In this document: one piece after another, positions 35,477-46,108 of the stretch | Position numbering within the stretch: position 1 is the first letter of the stretch | How the letters are laid out: every line of letters starts with the position of its first letter | DNA from: Mesorhizobium sp. CU3 | GTDB lineage: Bacteria > Pseudomonadota > Alphaproteobacteria > Rhizobiales > Rhizobiaceae | Direction of reading: 5' to 3' | DNA: 64,000 nt | Assembly (NCBI RefSeq): GCF_006442965.1 | Contig: NZ_VFWX01000003.1 | Location: 285,632 to 349,631 of the forward strand | Made by a program: the position numbers and the translations under genes | Notes under the pieces: model-generated | What the model saw: the letters and a program-made list of their open reading frames with translations, nothing else | Told to the model about the DNA's origin: nothing | Database searches by the model: none

Positions 35477-35788
35477 ATGGAAAGTGGAACGTTCAAGCAG
35501 CCGATTTTCGTGAGGGACGAGGGTTACGTTCTTCGAAAGATCGAGTGCGTTATGGATGCCATCGAGTTCCTGGAGGAATGGCCCGTCGAACGGCGTGGTC
35601 TTCTGCACGCAGCAGCGTGCGAAACGTGCTGCTCCGCGTATGACGGCCGCAAGTCGGTCGAGGCGGCGCACAAGACCTTTGCGACGTGGGCACGCCGGGT
35701 GGAAGTCATTGACGATGTGCCATTGGCGCCATCATGGATGACGGGGCCGAAGATCGGCACTGAAGACCGGATGGTGGACGCTAGCTGA
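35477..35788 (+). CDS. DUF982 family protein
   Basis: A 103-residue DUF982 protein (MESGTFKQPIFVRDEGYVLR, VMDAIEFLEEWPVERRGLLH, KTFATWARRVEVIDDV). AGAAGGGAGGTTGCT precedes the ATG. It has a cysteine-containing helix (ACETCCSAYDG) not shared with the neighbours. Third DUF982 gene within 1.5 kb, on the opposite strand. Confidence 0.85.
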   Translation: MESGTFKQPIFVRDEGYVLRKIECVMDAIEFLEEWPVERRGLLHAAACETCCSAYDGRKSVEAAHKTFATWARRVEVIDDVPLAPSWMTGPKIGTEDRMVDAS

Positions 35789-36007
35789 ATTCGCGGCGAC
35801 GCGTTTCCCGGGCCGCGGCGTCCACCGAAGGGTTCATCAAGGATCAGCCGCGAGCCCCGAGCAGCCAGCGCCATTTGCGCTCGAACGCTCCCGTTTGCGA
35901 TGTCTGGATGCTGGATGTGATCGATCAAATAGCCGATCACATACTTGTCTTCGTTATCAACCCGGATAGCCAAGGCCGATATCGCCGACCCGTTTCATGG
36001 TCATCGC

Positions 36008-36220
36008 CTACGGGGTTTCCGACGCCGCAGACACATGCTGCGCCGCCAAGAACATCAGCGTCGAAGCTACCGTCCTCCGGTTCCAGCCCGCGGACTCGGC
36101 CTTTTCCAGCAAGTCGGTCAGCAGCGGCTTCAGGGCGGCGCGGCATTCGGTTTCGTAGGCGAGAAATTCCTTCGCGGTATGCGTGGGCGAAGGAACCGTC
36201 CCCTCTTCGCTCGTCATGTT
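36008..36220 (-). CDS. Small conserved hypothetical protein
   Basis: About 70 residues starting MNMTSEEGTVPSPTHTAKEF (an alternative ATG lies at 36232). Helical and charged, ending LMFLAAQHVSAASETP. No family recognised. It lies downstream of groEL on the same strand and is separated from it by a hairpin. Confidence 0.5.
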   Translation of the reverse strand, partial: NMTSEEGTVPSPTHTAKEFLAYETECRAALKPLLTDLLEKAESAGWNRRTVASTLMFLAAQHVSAASETP

Positions 36221-36251
36221 CATGAGGATCACCCCTGTTCGTTTTGCAAGG

Positions 36252-36275
36252 CCCGCTCCCGTTGCCGGGAGCGGG
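36252..36275 (-). terminator. Terminator-like hairpin after groEL
   Basis: CCCGCTCCCG pairs with CGGGAGCGGG around a short loop, about 15 bases beyond the GroEL stop, followed on the minus strand by CCTTGCAAAAC. No long T-run, so possibly a weak terminator. Confidence 0.55.
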
Positions 36276-36289
36276 CGTCCATTGGCGTC

Positions 36290-37930
<1,641 letters not shown>

Positions 37931-37979
37931 TCAATAGGCAGTTTTCATTGACTGGATGAGGGTTCGATCGACGCCTCGA

Positions 37980-38294
37980 TCAGGCAGCTTTCTTCAACGT
38001 CGCGGCATTCTCGATCACACCCATCACGTCGCTTTCCTTCATGATGAGGAGATCCTCGCCGTTCAGCTTGATCTCGGTGCCCGACCACTTGCCGAACAGG
38101 ATGCGGTCGCCGACCTTGACGTCGAGGGGCATGAGCTTGCCGCTCTCGTCGCGGGCGCCGGGCCCGACAGCGATGATCTCGCCCTCTTGCGGCTTCTCCT
38201 TGGCGGTGTCGGGGATGATGATGCCGCCGGCCGTTTTTTCAGCGACCTCGATGCGGCGGACCAGCAGTCGGTCATGCAATGGACGGAACGCCAT
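37980..38294 (-). CDS. groES: 10-kDa co-chaperonin GroES
   Basis: A 104-residue GroES ([20 protein letters not shown], mobile loop [20 protein letters not shown], then [40 protein letters not shown]). It caps the GroEL ring. AGAAGGAGAACGAT precedes the ATG at 38294; the frame extends to 38339 without support. First gene of a groES-groEL operon. Confidence 0.98.
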   Translation of the reverse strand: MAFRPLHDRLLVRRIEVAEKTAGGIIIPDTAKEKPQEGEIIAVGPGARDESGKLMPLDVKVGDRILFGKWSGTEIKLNGEDLLIMKESDVMGVIENAATLKKAA

Positions 38295-38447
38295 ATCGTT
38301 CTCCTTCTGGACAAACAGATTGTTGAGGTTCCTCCACACCGGACCGGCAATATCGGCCCAATGTGGGGCGCTAGACCCCTCGCGGGCATCGCGCGGACAT
38401 CGACTTAGTTTTGCGATTTTTCGGTTTCAAGTGGCCCGGCAGATTTT

Positions 38448-38474
38448 TTTGTATTCGCGCTGATGGAGTGCTAG
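38448..38474 (-). promoter_or_regulatory. CIRCE-like HrcA operator upstream of groES
   Basis: Reading the minus strand, CTAGCACTC (8 of 9 matches to the CIRCE half-site TTAGCACTC) is followed after exactly nine bases by GAATACAAA (6 of 9 to GAGTGCTAA). It lies about 154 bases before the groES start. One arm is degenerate, so binding may be weak. Confidence 0.5.
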
Positions 38475-38629
38475 CGTCATGAAAACATACGGCTAATTGG
38501 TACGCAGCCGCGCATTTCCCGCTTGAATTTTCCAGACGAACGAACAAGATTATCCGGAGCCTCGCCAGCGGCGAGAGCGTGAATTTGGAGCCCGCACAAA
38601 GGAGCTTTTTGGAAGGACGGAGGACCACG

Positions 38630-38971
38630 ATGGACCGACAAAATCCCAGGCCGATCATCCCTTCTCTTATTCCCGAAACATCAGACCTTGCGCTCGATCG
38701 TTTGTTGTCGCCAGCGAGACATTTCAAACGTCCAGATGACGTCCTCAAAGATGATACGCTCGATTTTCAGGAGAAGCGCGCGATCCTCTCGTCCTGGGCG
38801 TCAGATGCCTGCGCGGTGGAATCCGTTCCGGCGCTGCGCCGACCCCCAGGAGCCGAGCAGTCGATCTCCTTCGATGAGATTATGGATGCTCTTCGCGGGC
38901 TGGACGACGCTCACCGGCCGATTCCAACAGAGAGCGCATCCAACCATGCGTCTGACCGCCTGGACGCTTGA
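38630..38971 (+). CDS. Conserved hypothetical protein
   Basis: A 113-residue protein beginning MDRQNPRPIIPSLIPETSDL. It contains RPDDVLKDDTLDFQEKRAIL, SSWASDACAVESVPALRRPPG and SFDEIMDALRGLD, motifs I recognise from unnamed rhizobial proteins often found near Usg or chaperone genes. GGAGGACCACG precedes the ATG; upstream codons to 38579 are in the leader. It is divergent from groESL and lies 23 bases before the Usg gene, a probable operon. Confidence 0.7.
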   Translation: MDRQNPRPIIPSLIPETSDLALDRLLSPARHFKRPDDVLKDDTLDFQEKRAILSSWASDACAVESVPALRRPPGAEQSISFDEIMDALRGLDDAHRPIPTESASNHASDRLDA

Positions 38972-38994
38972 TTTCGCAAGCCAAGGAGAAGCAT

Positions 38995-39273
38995 ATGGTC
39001 ACTGCGGTTAGCAGGGAATTCCGCCTGCAGATGGGGGGCTACGGCCTGACCACGGCCGAAATCCATTACCATCTTCCCGACCACCCGAGCCTGCTTCAGC
39101 TCTATGTCTGGCAGGAATACGACCTGGCGCCCCACTTTCCGGAGTTGATAGGCTTTCTCGGCTACTGGGAGCGCGAATTGGAGGGCGCTCTTCACTCTGT
39201 GCGGATCGCTCACCATCGCCTCATCCAACCCTCGCAATGGCGCCTTGTCGACGGCGTCATTGCTGTCCACTGA
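38995..39273 (+). CDS. Usg family protein
   Basis: A 92-residue protein matching the Usg family (first described upstream of alphaproteobacterial trp genes): FRLQMGGYGLTTAEIHYHLP, DHPSLLQLYVWQEYDLAPHF, then LEGALHSVRIAHHRLIQPSQWRLVDG. Function unknown. AGGAGAAGCAT precedes the ATG at 38995. It follows the 38630 gene closely. Bases 39274-39776 contain no gene I can support. Confidence 0.9.
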   Translation: MVTAVSREFRLQMGGYGLTTAEIHYHLPDHPSLLQLYVWQEYDLAPHFPELIGFLGYWERELEGALHSVRIAHHRLIQPSQWRLVDGVIAVH

Positions 39274-39776
39274 AGTCCATCTCGGGCCCCAGTGCACCGA
39301 TCGCCGATTCGTCGCATGACTTACGCGGAGCCGGCACAGCCGGCGGCATCAACCCGGCCCACGTTGCAGCCTAGGGAAGCTTTTTTGCGCATGTCGTGTG
39401 CTGCGCCACCCGTCACGAGCGTCGAGGCAGGCCGGCACGGCAGCATGTGGGCCTCGCCCGGTGGGGGGCCGCTGCCGATGAGGCGCTCCGGCGCATCCAA
39501 AGCTGCCGGCGCCTTGCGCGATGCGGATGGAAATCGAAGCCCCCGCACATCTGATGTTGGGCCACATCGGTATGCACTCCTCAATCCTCGTCGTAATCCA
39601 GCCGGTCGCTCAGTTCGGAACCACTGCGCCACGCAATGGCCCTCTGCTATCAAGGACAGGCCTCTGGGGATGTGCCACCAACCGTTGGAAGACTTCATTA
39701 CCAACGGCAAGGGCCGCCTGAAGGCCTCACAAAAACGCGATTGCGATCTAAAACGCCTAAGCAGGGCATTTTTTGA

Positions 39777-41279
39777 TCATTGCCCCCCAGTAATGCCGCT
39801 TAGGGGTGCCTCCAGTGTCCAGACGCGCCGCCCCGCCGCTTGTTGGATGTAGCCCATACCGCTCATGGCATCGGGCACAATACGGCGAAGCATTGCGCGG
39901 CTGAATCCGCCTTCGGCAACTCGGTCTAGGGTTGAGGGGTGTTCGTCCCAAACGAGGCGAAGCCAGCTCCCTTCAGACCGCGGCTCGATCGACCAGCTAA
40001 CGCTAATCGCGCCATCGGCATATGCATCTGTCAGCGCTCCGCGCTCAGCGGAAGTGGCCGACAGCTCATGAAGGGCCATGCCAAGATACAAGGCAGCATT
40101 AGGTGAGATCATGATAGAAGGCCCGCTCGACGAAACGCGTCCCTTATTCTCAAATGGCTCGATTTGGGCGGCAATCACCTCGGCAATTGTTGAACCGCGC
40201 CAATCGGCATCAACGAGGAGATCGTGGGATCGGGAGAGAGCCATGATACGGTCTCCCACCCGGCTTTCAAACTCTTGCTTCGTGCTAGTCGTCCTGCTCG
40301 TCAGGCGCACCATCGAAAGAATCACGGCGTACTGATTTTTGACGCGGTGGTTGACTTCCCGCAGAAGCGACCTGATCTGAGCCTGACTATTCCTTTCGCC
40401 TGTGATGTCACGAACGATTTTTGAAGCACCGACGATCGCCCCCTGATCGTCCAGGATAGGAGAAACGGTCAGCGATACAGGTAGCAGGCGTCGGCTTTTG
40501 TGCTGCCTGATGGTCTCGTAGCGTTCCACTTTCCTGCCCTCGAGGATCGAGCCGAGTACGAACTGCTCTTCGGCTCGTCGCTCCTCCGGGATAACACGGT
40601 GTATAGTTTCTCCGAGCATCTCAGCCTCGGTGAAGCCATACAGACGCCCCGCCGCAGGATTCCATGACGTCACTCTGCCCTGTAGGTCAGTTGTAATGAT
40701 TGCATCCTGAGACGCCTCGACCATTGCGCTCAGCAAGCGGCTCCGACTGGCCAGCTTACCTGCGGCATCCCACGCCAATTCCCTTTCTTGGTAGGCTACT
40801 CGTGAAGCAGTGCGAGCAACAATTTTGTCAACGACTAACGCGCTCAACTCTTTCAGCGTCAGAAGGTCCGCATCGTTCAACCGCCTTGGAATTCTATCGA
40901 TAGCGCATAACGTGCCCACGCAGATGCCCTCTGGAACCTTGAGAGGTATTCCCACGTAGGAACGGGCCTGAAAGTGACCGGTCACCCACGGATGGCCGCG
41001 ACATCGAGCATCCGCCAAGGCGTCCTCGACCAGCCACGGATCATCCTGCTCCACTGCCGAGACACAAAATCCAGGGACCCTGCCAACTTCCGTATCAGGA
41101 ACACCATGGCGTGCTTTGATCCACACTCGATCCTCTCCGACGAACGTGACAAGGGAGATTGGGGCGGCGACGACACGTGCCGCGACCGCCACGACGTGAT
41201 CGAATACCTGCTCACGGGAGGCGTCCAGTAGATCATACTGCCGAAGCAGATTCAGCCGCCTAACTTCGTCCATCCCCAT
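39777..41279 (-). CDS. GAF-PAS sensor histidine kinase (HWE/HisKA_2 type), degenerate ATPase
   Basis: About 500 residues, soluble. The GAF domain covers about 10-160 (LLRQYDLLDASREQVFDHVV...ISLVTFVGEDRVWIKARHG), the PAS domain about 190-310 (ATITTD-like QDAIITTDLQGRVTSWNPAA, GRLYGFTEAEMLGETIHRVI), then a HisKA_2/HWE phospho-acceptor (LREVNHRVKNQYAVI). The ATPase region is odd: the usual HELATNAAKYGAL reads HELSATSAERGAL, so the conserved asparagine is replaced. The end GGFSRAMLRR is retained. It may bind ATP poorly and act as a sensor or decoy. ATG at 41279 (MGMDEVRRLN) or 41273; frame open to 41333. Bases 41334-42013 hold no supported gene. Confidence 0.85.
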   Translation of the reverse strand: MGMDEVRRLNLLRQYDLLDASREQVFDHVVAVAARVVAAPISLVTFVGEDRVWIKARHGVPDTEVGRVPGFCVSAVEQDDPWLVEDALADARCRGHPWVTGHFQARSYVGIPLKVPEGICVGTLCAIDRIPRRLNDADLLTLKELSALVVDKIVARTASRVAYQERELAWDAAGKLASRSRLLSAMVEASQDAIITTDLQGRVTSWNPAAGRLYGFTEAEMLGETIHRVIPEERRAEEQFVLGSILEGRKVERYETIRQHKSRRLLPVSLTVSPILDDQGAIVGASKIVRDITGERNSQAQIRSLLREVNHRVKNQYAVILSMVRLTSRTTSTKQEFESRVGDRIMALSRSHDLLVDADWRGSTIAEVIAAQIEPFENKGRVSSSGPSIMISPNAALYLGMALHELSATSAERGALTDAYADGAISVSWSIEPRSEGSWLRLVWDEHPSTLDRVAEGGFSRAMLRRIVPDAMSGMGYIQQAAGRRVWTLEAPLSGITGGQ

Positions 41280-42013
41280 AAGGCCCCATACGGGCTGTTC
41301 CAACCCAAAGCAGATCCTTGAGCTCCGGACCATGGCTGTCCAAGTGCCCTGTCACACGTCATAACTCACATCAAATGATACAGGTTCCGCCGTAGCTGGT
41401 TGATTTTTAACGTGCAATGCAGATTCGCAATTCAGCCAGTGCTACCGGTCTGACGATTAACGCAGACTGCATTTTTCGCCCAGCAACACTGGCTCGGCCA
41501 AGCCGGCCACCGTCCCGTCAAGAAATCCGCTGGCGTCTCGCCAGGCGCGCGCGCCTTTCAATCTTGCGGATCGTTAAGCCAGCATAGATTCCGCGTAGAC
41601 AACTGTCGCACCTCCCCCGCCCGCGCGGCCGAACATCGCAATGGGGGACTGTGCCGCGGGTCATCGTCGTCGGGTCCACGGCCGCGGCGCATCACGTTCC
41701 TGAAGAGACCTACCGCCGACGCTTGAACGACACCGCCTTCGTCGTATCGTCGCCGGCATCGAGCGGTCCGGGGCCGTGCAGATTGTCTTGGCTTTGGCAA
41801 CACCGCCGCAGGAAGGTGGACCAATGTGGGCAGGCGCAGCACCGTGTGGTGGTCTGATACCCAGGAAACTGACAGGCCACGCCTATCCTACGCCGTCACG
41901 TCCGGACCCGCCAGGACTTCAACAGGGTGGTGAGACTTGACGGTCATCGAAGCGCCTGGCGTCGTTTGGTAGCTAGGAAGTGAACTCGGTCCTCTCCATT
42001 CTCGCAAATAGGT

Positions 42014-42038
42014 GGCCTCCCGGCAGGGCCGGGAGGCC
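42014..42038 (-). terminator. Hairpin terminator after the Hsp20 gene
   Basis: An 11-bp perfect stem (GGCCTCCCGGC with its complement, 3-base loop) lies about 25 bases beyond the Hsp20 stop and is followed by ACCTATTTGCG on the minus strand. Its short T-rich tract suggests moderate strength. Confidence 0.6.
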
Positions 42039-42062
42039 GATCGCACTGGTCATATGGGTGGA

Positions 42063-42557
42063 TCAAGCTGCTTTGCTTTGCGGTTGTGTATCCAAGCTTA
42101 TAGGCTCAGAGTTCCCTTCGCCGTCGATCCGGGGCGAGTTCGACGCCGAAGTGATTGTGATGCGCCGCGGCTTGAGTTCTTCTGGGATCTCACGTGCCAA
42201 GTCGACCGTGAGGAGGCCGTTTTCCAACATGGCATTCGCGACCTTCACATGGTCCGCCAAGCGAAACACCTGCTTGAAGCTGCGATTCGCGAGCCCGCGG
42301 TGAAGGATCTGCGTTCCGTCCTGTTCCGGCGCCTTCTGCCCGGTAACGATCAGTTCGGCGCCGTGCTGGGTGAGCTCGACCTCCTCGGGACCGAACCCGG
42401 CGATTGCCATCGAGATGCGATACTCGTTCTCACTCTTCTTCTCGATGTTGTAGGGCGGCCAGTCCGTCCGCACGCTATTCTCCAGCATGTCGAACAAGCG
42501 GTCAAAACCGACGGTTGACCGGAAAAGGGGAGCGTATTCAGGGCTTCTCATAGCCAT
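42063..42557 (-). CDS. Small heat-shock protein (Hsp20/alpha-crystallin family)
   Basis: A 164-residue IbpA-like small heat-shock protein. The N-terminus MAMRSPEYAPLFRSTVGFDR and WPPYNIEKKSENEYRISMAIAGF are typical of rhizobial class A sHsps, followed by the alpha-crystallin domain to ANAMLENGLLTVDLAREIPEELKPRRITI, where the G-x-L motif is present. A hydrophilic tail follows. It binds unfolding proteins as oligomers. GGAGGAT lies right before the ATG inside a ROSE-like thermosensor. Two further Hsp20 genes nearby are broken, so this is the only intact copy here. Confidence 0.93.
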   Translation of the reverse strand: MAMRSPEYAPLFRSTVGFDRLFDMLENSVRTDWPPYNIEKKSENEYRISMAIAGFGPEEVELTQHGAELIVTGQKAPEQDGTQILHRGLANRSFKQVFRLADHVKVANAMLENGLLTVDLAREIPEELKPRRITITSASNSPRIDGEGNSEPISLDTQPQSKAA

Positions 42558-42700
42558 ATCCTCCGAAAAGCAACATGGGTTACAAGAAGCGTCGCAGCGT
42601 CGCCGCGACGCTCGGTTCTGTCGAGCCAAAGCCTCGACGCAAGTCGATTTGGGAACAGGCCAAAATTCGTTCAAGAGGGCGTTGGAAAATTTTTTGCGCC
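42558..42700 (-). promoter_or_regulatory. Candidate ROSE-type RNA thermosensor in the Hsp20 leader
   Basis: The Hsp20 5' leader ends TTGCTTTTCGGAGGAT-ATG. The pentamer TTGCT (42573-42569) and the adjacent GGAGGAT match the anti-Shine-Dalgarno arrangement of rhizobial ROSE elements, which melt at high temperature. Further upstream the leader contains GC-rich inverted repeats (for example GCGTCGCGGCGACGC). A CTTGAA motif about 120 bases upstream could be part of the promoter. Confidence 0.6.
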
Positions 42701-42885
42701 GCCACGTGACAATCTCCCGGCCGGCCAACGCAGGCTGGTGGAGGCCGCTTACCACGTTGGCCACATTGACCGCTTCGTCGTCAGCATATGGGCGGCCGAT
42801 TCCGGCGCAGCAGTCGTCCACAGTTCATCCTCGTCGATTGCCAGTAGATCGAGAAGCCGAGTAGTTTGACGCCAGCAAGGAAGGT

Positions 42886-43265
42886 ATGGCCATGAGAGCC
42901 GCCTTCGACTTTTGACCGCTCTTATCGCTCGCGCATAGGCTTCGATCGCGTCTTCGATCTTCTCAAGAACGCGAGCCGCACGCCAGGCGTCGACAATTGG
43001 CCGCCTTACGACACCGCCAGGACCGGCGAGGATGCCAATCGCATCATCATGGCGGTGGCGGGGTTCACCCAGGATGAACTCAGCATCACTTCGGCGCGAA
43101 CTTCCCGAGGAGATGAAGCCGCGCCGGATAGAGATCGGCTCAGCCCAAAGCGGGCCCGGGTCCAGACCAAGGCCAGCGGATCCACGGTCGAGAAACAGCT
43201 CGGCTAACGTCAAGAACGAGAGCGGGCTCGCCGAGCGCCCAATCGAGCCCGGCGAGATTGGCTGA
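42886..43265 (+). pseudogene. Broken Hsp20 gene (copy 2)
   Basis: Starts MAMRAAFDF then a stop, but a frame shift restores a clear sHsp: YRSRIGFDRVFDLLKNASRT, VDNWPPYDTARTGEDANRII, MAVAGFTQDELSIT. Then most of the alpha-crystallin domain is missing, and the last part resumes as ELPEEMKPRRIEIGSAQ with a short tail. So there is an early frameshift plus an internal deletion of about 60 codons. It lies on the strand opposite to the intact Hsp20 gene. Confidence 0.8.
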
Positions 43266-43300
43266 GAAGAACAAGATGGACCGTTGAAAGGAGAACCACG

Positions 43301-43792
43301 TTGAGTGTACGTCATCTTACCCCTTGGGCGCTGGAAGAGCGTCCTTGCGTCCCGAGCTTGTTCCGTCACTCCGGGCGAGGCCCTTTGCTGTCGCTGCGTC
43401 GCGAACTTAACTGGCTGTTCGACGACGTTTTCCGCGGTTTCGATCGGCGCCGCCCGTCCTTTGGCAGGGCGCCTTCGCTGGGAACATGGCCGAGCGTCGA
43501 GAATTCCAGCAACGAGTGGCAGATCGTGGTCACGGCCGAAGTGGTCGGCGTGGACGGAAAGGACATCGAGATCTTGGTCGAGGACCGTTTGTTAACGCTG
43601 CGGGGCGAAAAGCGTTCTGCATCCGAAGACGAGGACCGGCAGTTCTCGGAGCCATTAAGACCGCTTTCGCGCGCCGGATTGAAGATGAGAAGGACAACGT
43701 CGATGCTCGCTTCAGAGCCGGCCGCTGACCGTGGTGCTTCCCAAAACTGCGAAAGCGCAGTCGCAGAGCAAACGCATAGAGATCAAAACTGA
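43301..43792 (+). pseudogene. Broken Hsp20 gene (copy 3, class C-like)
   Basis: Starts at TTG 43301 with AAAGGAGAACCACG upstream. The first 115 residues are a recognisable sHsp N-terminus and start of the alpha-crystallin domain (LRRELNWLFDDVFRGFDRRR, WQIVVTAEVVGVDGKDIEIL, VEDRLLTLRGEKRS). After about 43640 the conserved continuation moves to other frames (AFARRIEDEKDNVDARFRAG, then LTVVLPKTAKAQSQSKRIEI). At least two frameshifts break it. A truncated 163-residue product is formally possible. Confidence 0.75.
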
Positions 43793-43925
43793 CCAAATGC
43801 CGCCTGGGGGCACGCTCCCGGACGGCTGCCTTTTTGATGGCCCGACACCTTCTCACTCGCTCCGCTTTTTATTGTCCGTTTTGCTCGCTGCAACGATGGC
43901 TCCATAGGAAGGATGGCCAAACTAT

Positions 43926-44489
43926 TCAGTCCGCAACAAAAGCTGCCAGTTCATCAGCCGTCCCCCGCGGAAAGGCTTCCTTCAAGTAGCCGAGGAACGT
44001 TGACATGCGGGGGCTGAGCAAACGCCTCGAGGGATAAAGGGCCCAGAGCGCCGTATCAGGCCCTGACACATCCCCCCAATGCACCAGCGTTCCGGCCGCT
44101 AAATCGCCGCTGGCAAATGACAAAGGCAGGCGCGCGGCGCCGAGCCCATGCGGACCGCATCCCGGACCATGACGAACGACGCCAGACTGAGCACTGGCTT
44201 GACGGTAATCGTCGACTTGCCAGACAGGGTCGTGACTTGCCAGGCTTCGGACTCATTCAACGAGCCTCGAACGATCGCAGGAACGAGACTTCCCTTGGGC
44301 TTGGGGTGTCAGGTGCGGACTGGCCACCACCACCAGCCGATCCCGGAGGAACGCCCACCCAATAAGGGCGGCATCCGCCTCCGGCTTGACCCGGATAACG
44401 AGGTCATAGGCTTCTTCGATCATGTCCACGGCCCTGTCTTCCGTGGTGATCTCCAATCGGACCCCTGGGTAGCTCCCCACAAAAAGCAA
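43926..44489 (-). pseudogene. LysR-family regulator remnant
   Basis: Only the effector-binding part remains: YPGVRLEITTEDRAVDMIEE with AYDLVIRVKPEADAALIG, then out of frame VPAIVRGSLNESEAWQVTTL and SLASFVMVRDAVRMG, then in another frame GLGAARLPLSFASGDLAAGT, ending ELAAFVAD. The N-terminal DNA-binding helix-turn-helix is missing. Two or more frameshifts. Bases 44490-44922 hold nothing I can support. Confidence 0.75.
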
Positions 44490-44922
44490 TGGTGAACGCC
44501 GACTCCTATGTTGCCGGGCCGCGAGCAGCCAGCAATAAGAAATGACATATCGCCGCGCGAACGGTGACCTTGCGTAAAGACTCAGTTATGGCTTGTGCCG
44601 CACACCTGTCTCTTGGCCGGCGCTGACATTCAGGCAACCTCCAAATGGCGCCGGCCATTTTTCAAAACCAAGCGTAGCATTGCTGGGCGCCAGTCAGATC
44701 TGAAGGCCCAACGGTGATGGGCATTCAGTCCAAATTGATGGGCTGGCCGAGGCGCTTCTAGATTTCCCGAAGCCGCGCCTTTCCCTACCCCGGTTGGGCG
44801 ATGGTCAGGGCCGAGATACGAGACCTCAACCCCTCGCCTCGGCCCGTCACTTCTGCGTTGTGTCTCGAGCCTTCGCCTGGCTCGGGACATTATCTGGCTT
44901 TCGGGCTAACGGGGAGCAGGCA

Positions 44923-45123
44923 ATGAGCAACGACATCTATATTCAGGCCTATCGCAAAGGCAGCGTGGCAGCGGTCAACGATCTCTTGAAGAAGCAATAT
45001 CCTAACGACGACGATCTGCTGCGAATCTTGGAAATGTTCGACGACAGCGGCCTGTGGTCAATCGGGTGGCAGCCCAAGGATACCGGGAGCGTAGAGGTAA
45101 AGGCCTATCTTGGAGACGATTAG
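44923..45123 (+). CDS. Small hypothetical protein
   Basis: A 66-residue acidic protein (MSNDIYIQAYRKGSVAAVND, LLKKQYPNDDDLLRILEMFD, SVEVKAYLGDD). GGGGAGCAGGCA gives a good ribosome binding site. No family recognised. Codon use and composition look natural. Confidence 0.55.
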   Translation: MSNDIYIQAYRKGSVAAVNDLLKKQYPNDDDLLRILEMFDDSGLWSIGWQPKDTGSVEVKAYLGDD

Positions 45124-45132
45124 ATTCGCCTA

Positions 45133-45504
45133 TCAGACCGTACTCACTAGGGCGTACCATGCGGTCCGTCTTTTTGCCGGCTCATCGAGTGCCTGAAAAG
45201 ACCTATGCTCGCGTCGGCCGGTGCCCGCCAGGCTATACCGCAGGTCAGGTTGCCCACCGCCCCATTCACGGCAGCGGTGGGCGCCCCCTGTAGGGCATAG
45301 GAGGGGCATGGTGCGGCCCGCCCCAGCTACGTCGCAGCCACTTGCAAATTCTGCGCCGTGCCCATATCCCGATTTGAGACAGGTCAGGTCCTGGGGATAA
45401 GCTGGCAAGGCGTCCAGCGATTGCTGCGCATGCCAGCGGTAGTCAGGTCGGAGACGCTTGATCCACTCGGCGAGTTCCTGGCTGCTCCTTACGCCAACTA
45501 ACAT
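45133..45504 (-). CDS. Possible small hypothetical protein
   Basis: The N-terminal part (MLVGVRSSQELAEWIKRLRP, DYRWHAQQSLDALPAYPQDL) looks like real protein, and AGGAGG lies 11 bases before the ATG. The second half is rich in arginine, glycine and tryptophan and may be random, so a gene with a frameshift is possible. No family recognised. Confidence 0.3.
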   Translation of the reverse strand: MLVGVRSSQELAEWIKRLRPDYRWHAQQSLDALPAYPQDLTCLKSGYGHGAEFASGCDVAGAGRTMPLLCPTGGAHRCREWGGGQPDLRYSLAGTGRREHRSFQALDEPAKRRTAWYALVSTV

Positions 45505-45561
45505 TTGTAGCTGTTCCTCCTGAAGCGTGGGCGTATTCCTTACTTGTTGCTGGGGGAGTCG

Positions 45562-45810
45562 CAGTTGGAGTGCATCAACCGGCTGGAAGCTTTAATCGAG
45601 GTAGGTGGCGCGGACGCGGCGAGCGAGGCGCGCGATCTGTTACGTGAGGTAACTGGTTGTTCGCGCGCCGCCGTCGAAACGGGGGACGCTCTACTTGTGG
45701 ATCTGATGACGTTGGGGTTTCTGGTCGAGGCCGGCCTTGACACTTTTCAGAACTCTGCGCGGAGACTTGCCCGCTCAAGGCTGGCGCGGCTGAAGCTTTT
45801 GCTCTCCTGA
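45562..45810 (+). CDS. Possible small hypothetical protein
   Basis: About 82 residues if started at TTG 45562, which has GGGGGAG six bases upstream; the frame is open from 45544. The product is helical (ECINRLEALIEVGGADAASE, DALLVDLMTLGFLVEAGLDT, SRLARLKLLLS). No family recognised. Confidence 0.4.
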   Translation, partial: QLECINRLEALIEVGGADAASEARDLLREVTGCSRAAVETGDALLVDLMTLGFLVEAGLDTFQNSARRLARSRLARLKLLLS

Positions 45811-45916
45811 AGCGCAACCGTTGCCCAGCCGCTCAGTGTTGTCAGTGTAATGCTGGGCGTCCATGTCCTTAAGCTCCGCATTGGGAACCACAATCCGCGA
45901 TCGAGAAGGCGATTGC

Positions 45917-46108
45917 ATGAACCCATATAGGGTTAAGGCTATGTCCCACGATTTGGTCGTATCTCATCATGTCGCGAACGCAAATTCACCCTGGGAAGCT
46001 GCCGAGAAGGGAAAAGGTAGAGCCGTCAAAGTCCGGCACAATGATCGCTATTGGGTCCGAGTCACGGATGAATTTTCTCACTCCGTTTTCAAGTATACCT
46101 TCAATTGA
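45917..46108 (+). CDS. Small conserved hypothetical protein (family B, copy 1)
   Basis: A 63-residue protein (MNPYRVKAMSHDLVVSHHVA, then SPWEAAEKGKGRAVKVRHND and RYWVRVTDEF). It is a clear paralogue of 52764-52955, sharing SPWEAAEK, VK-x-RH, RYWVRVTDE and VFKY-x-FN. Likely a small folded domain; function unknown. Bases 46109-46462 hold nothing I can support. Confidence 0.7.
   Translation: MNPYRVKAMSHDLVVSHHVANANSPWEAAEKGKGRAVKVRHNDRYWVRVTDEFSHSVFKYTFN

Noticed and set aside
39292..39852. 186-codon plus-strand frame and its antisense partner between the Usg and kinase genes
   Set aside because: Neither frame has a ribosome binding site or recognisable motifs; it overlaps the kinase 3' end.
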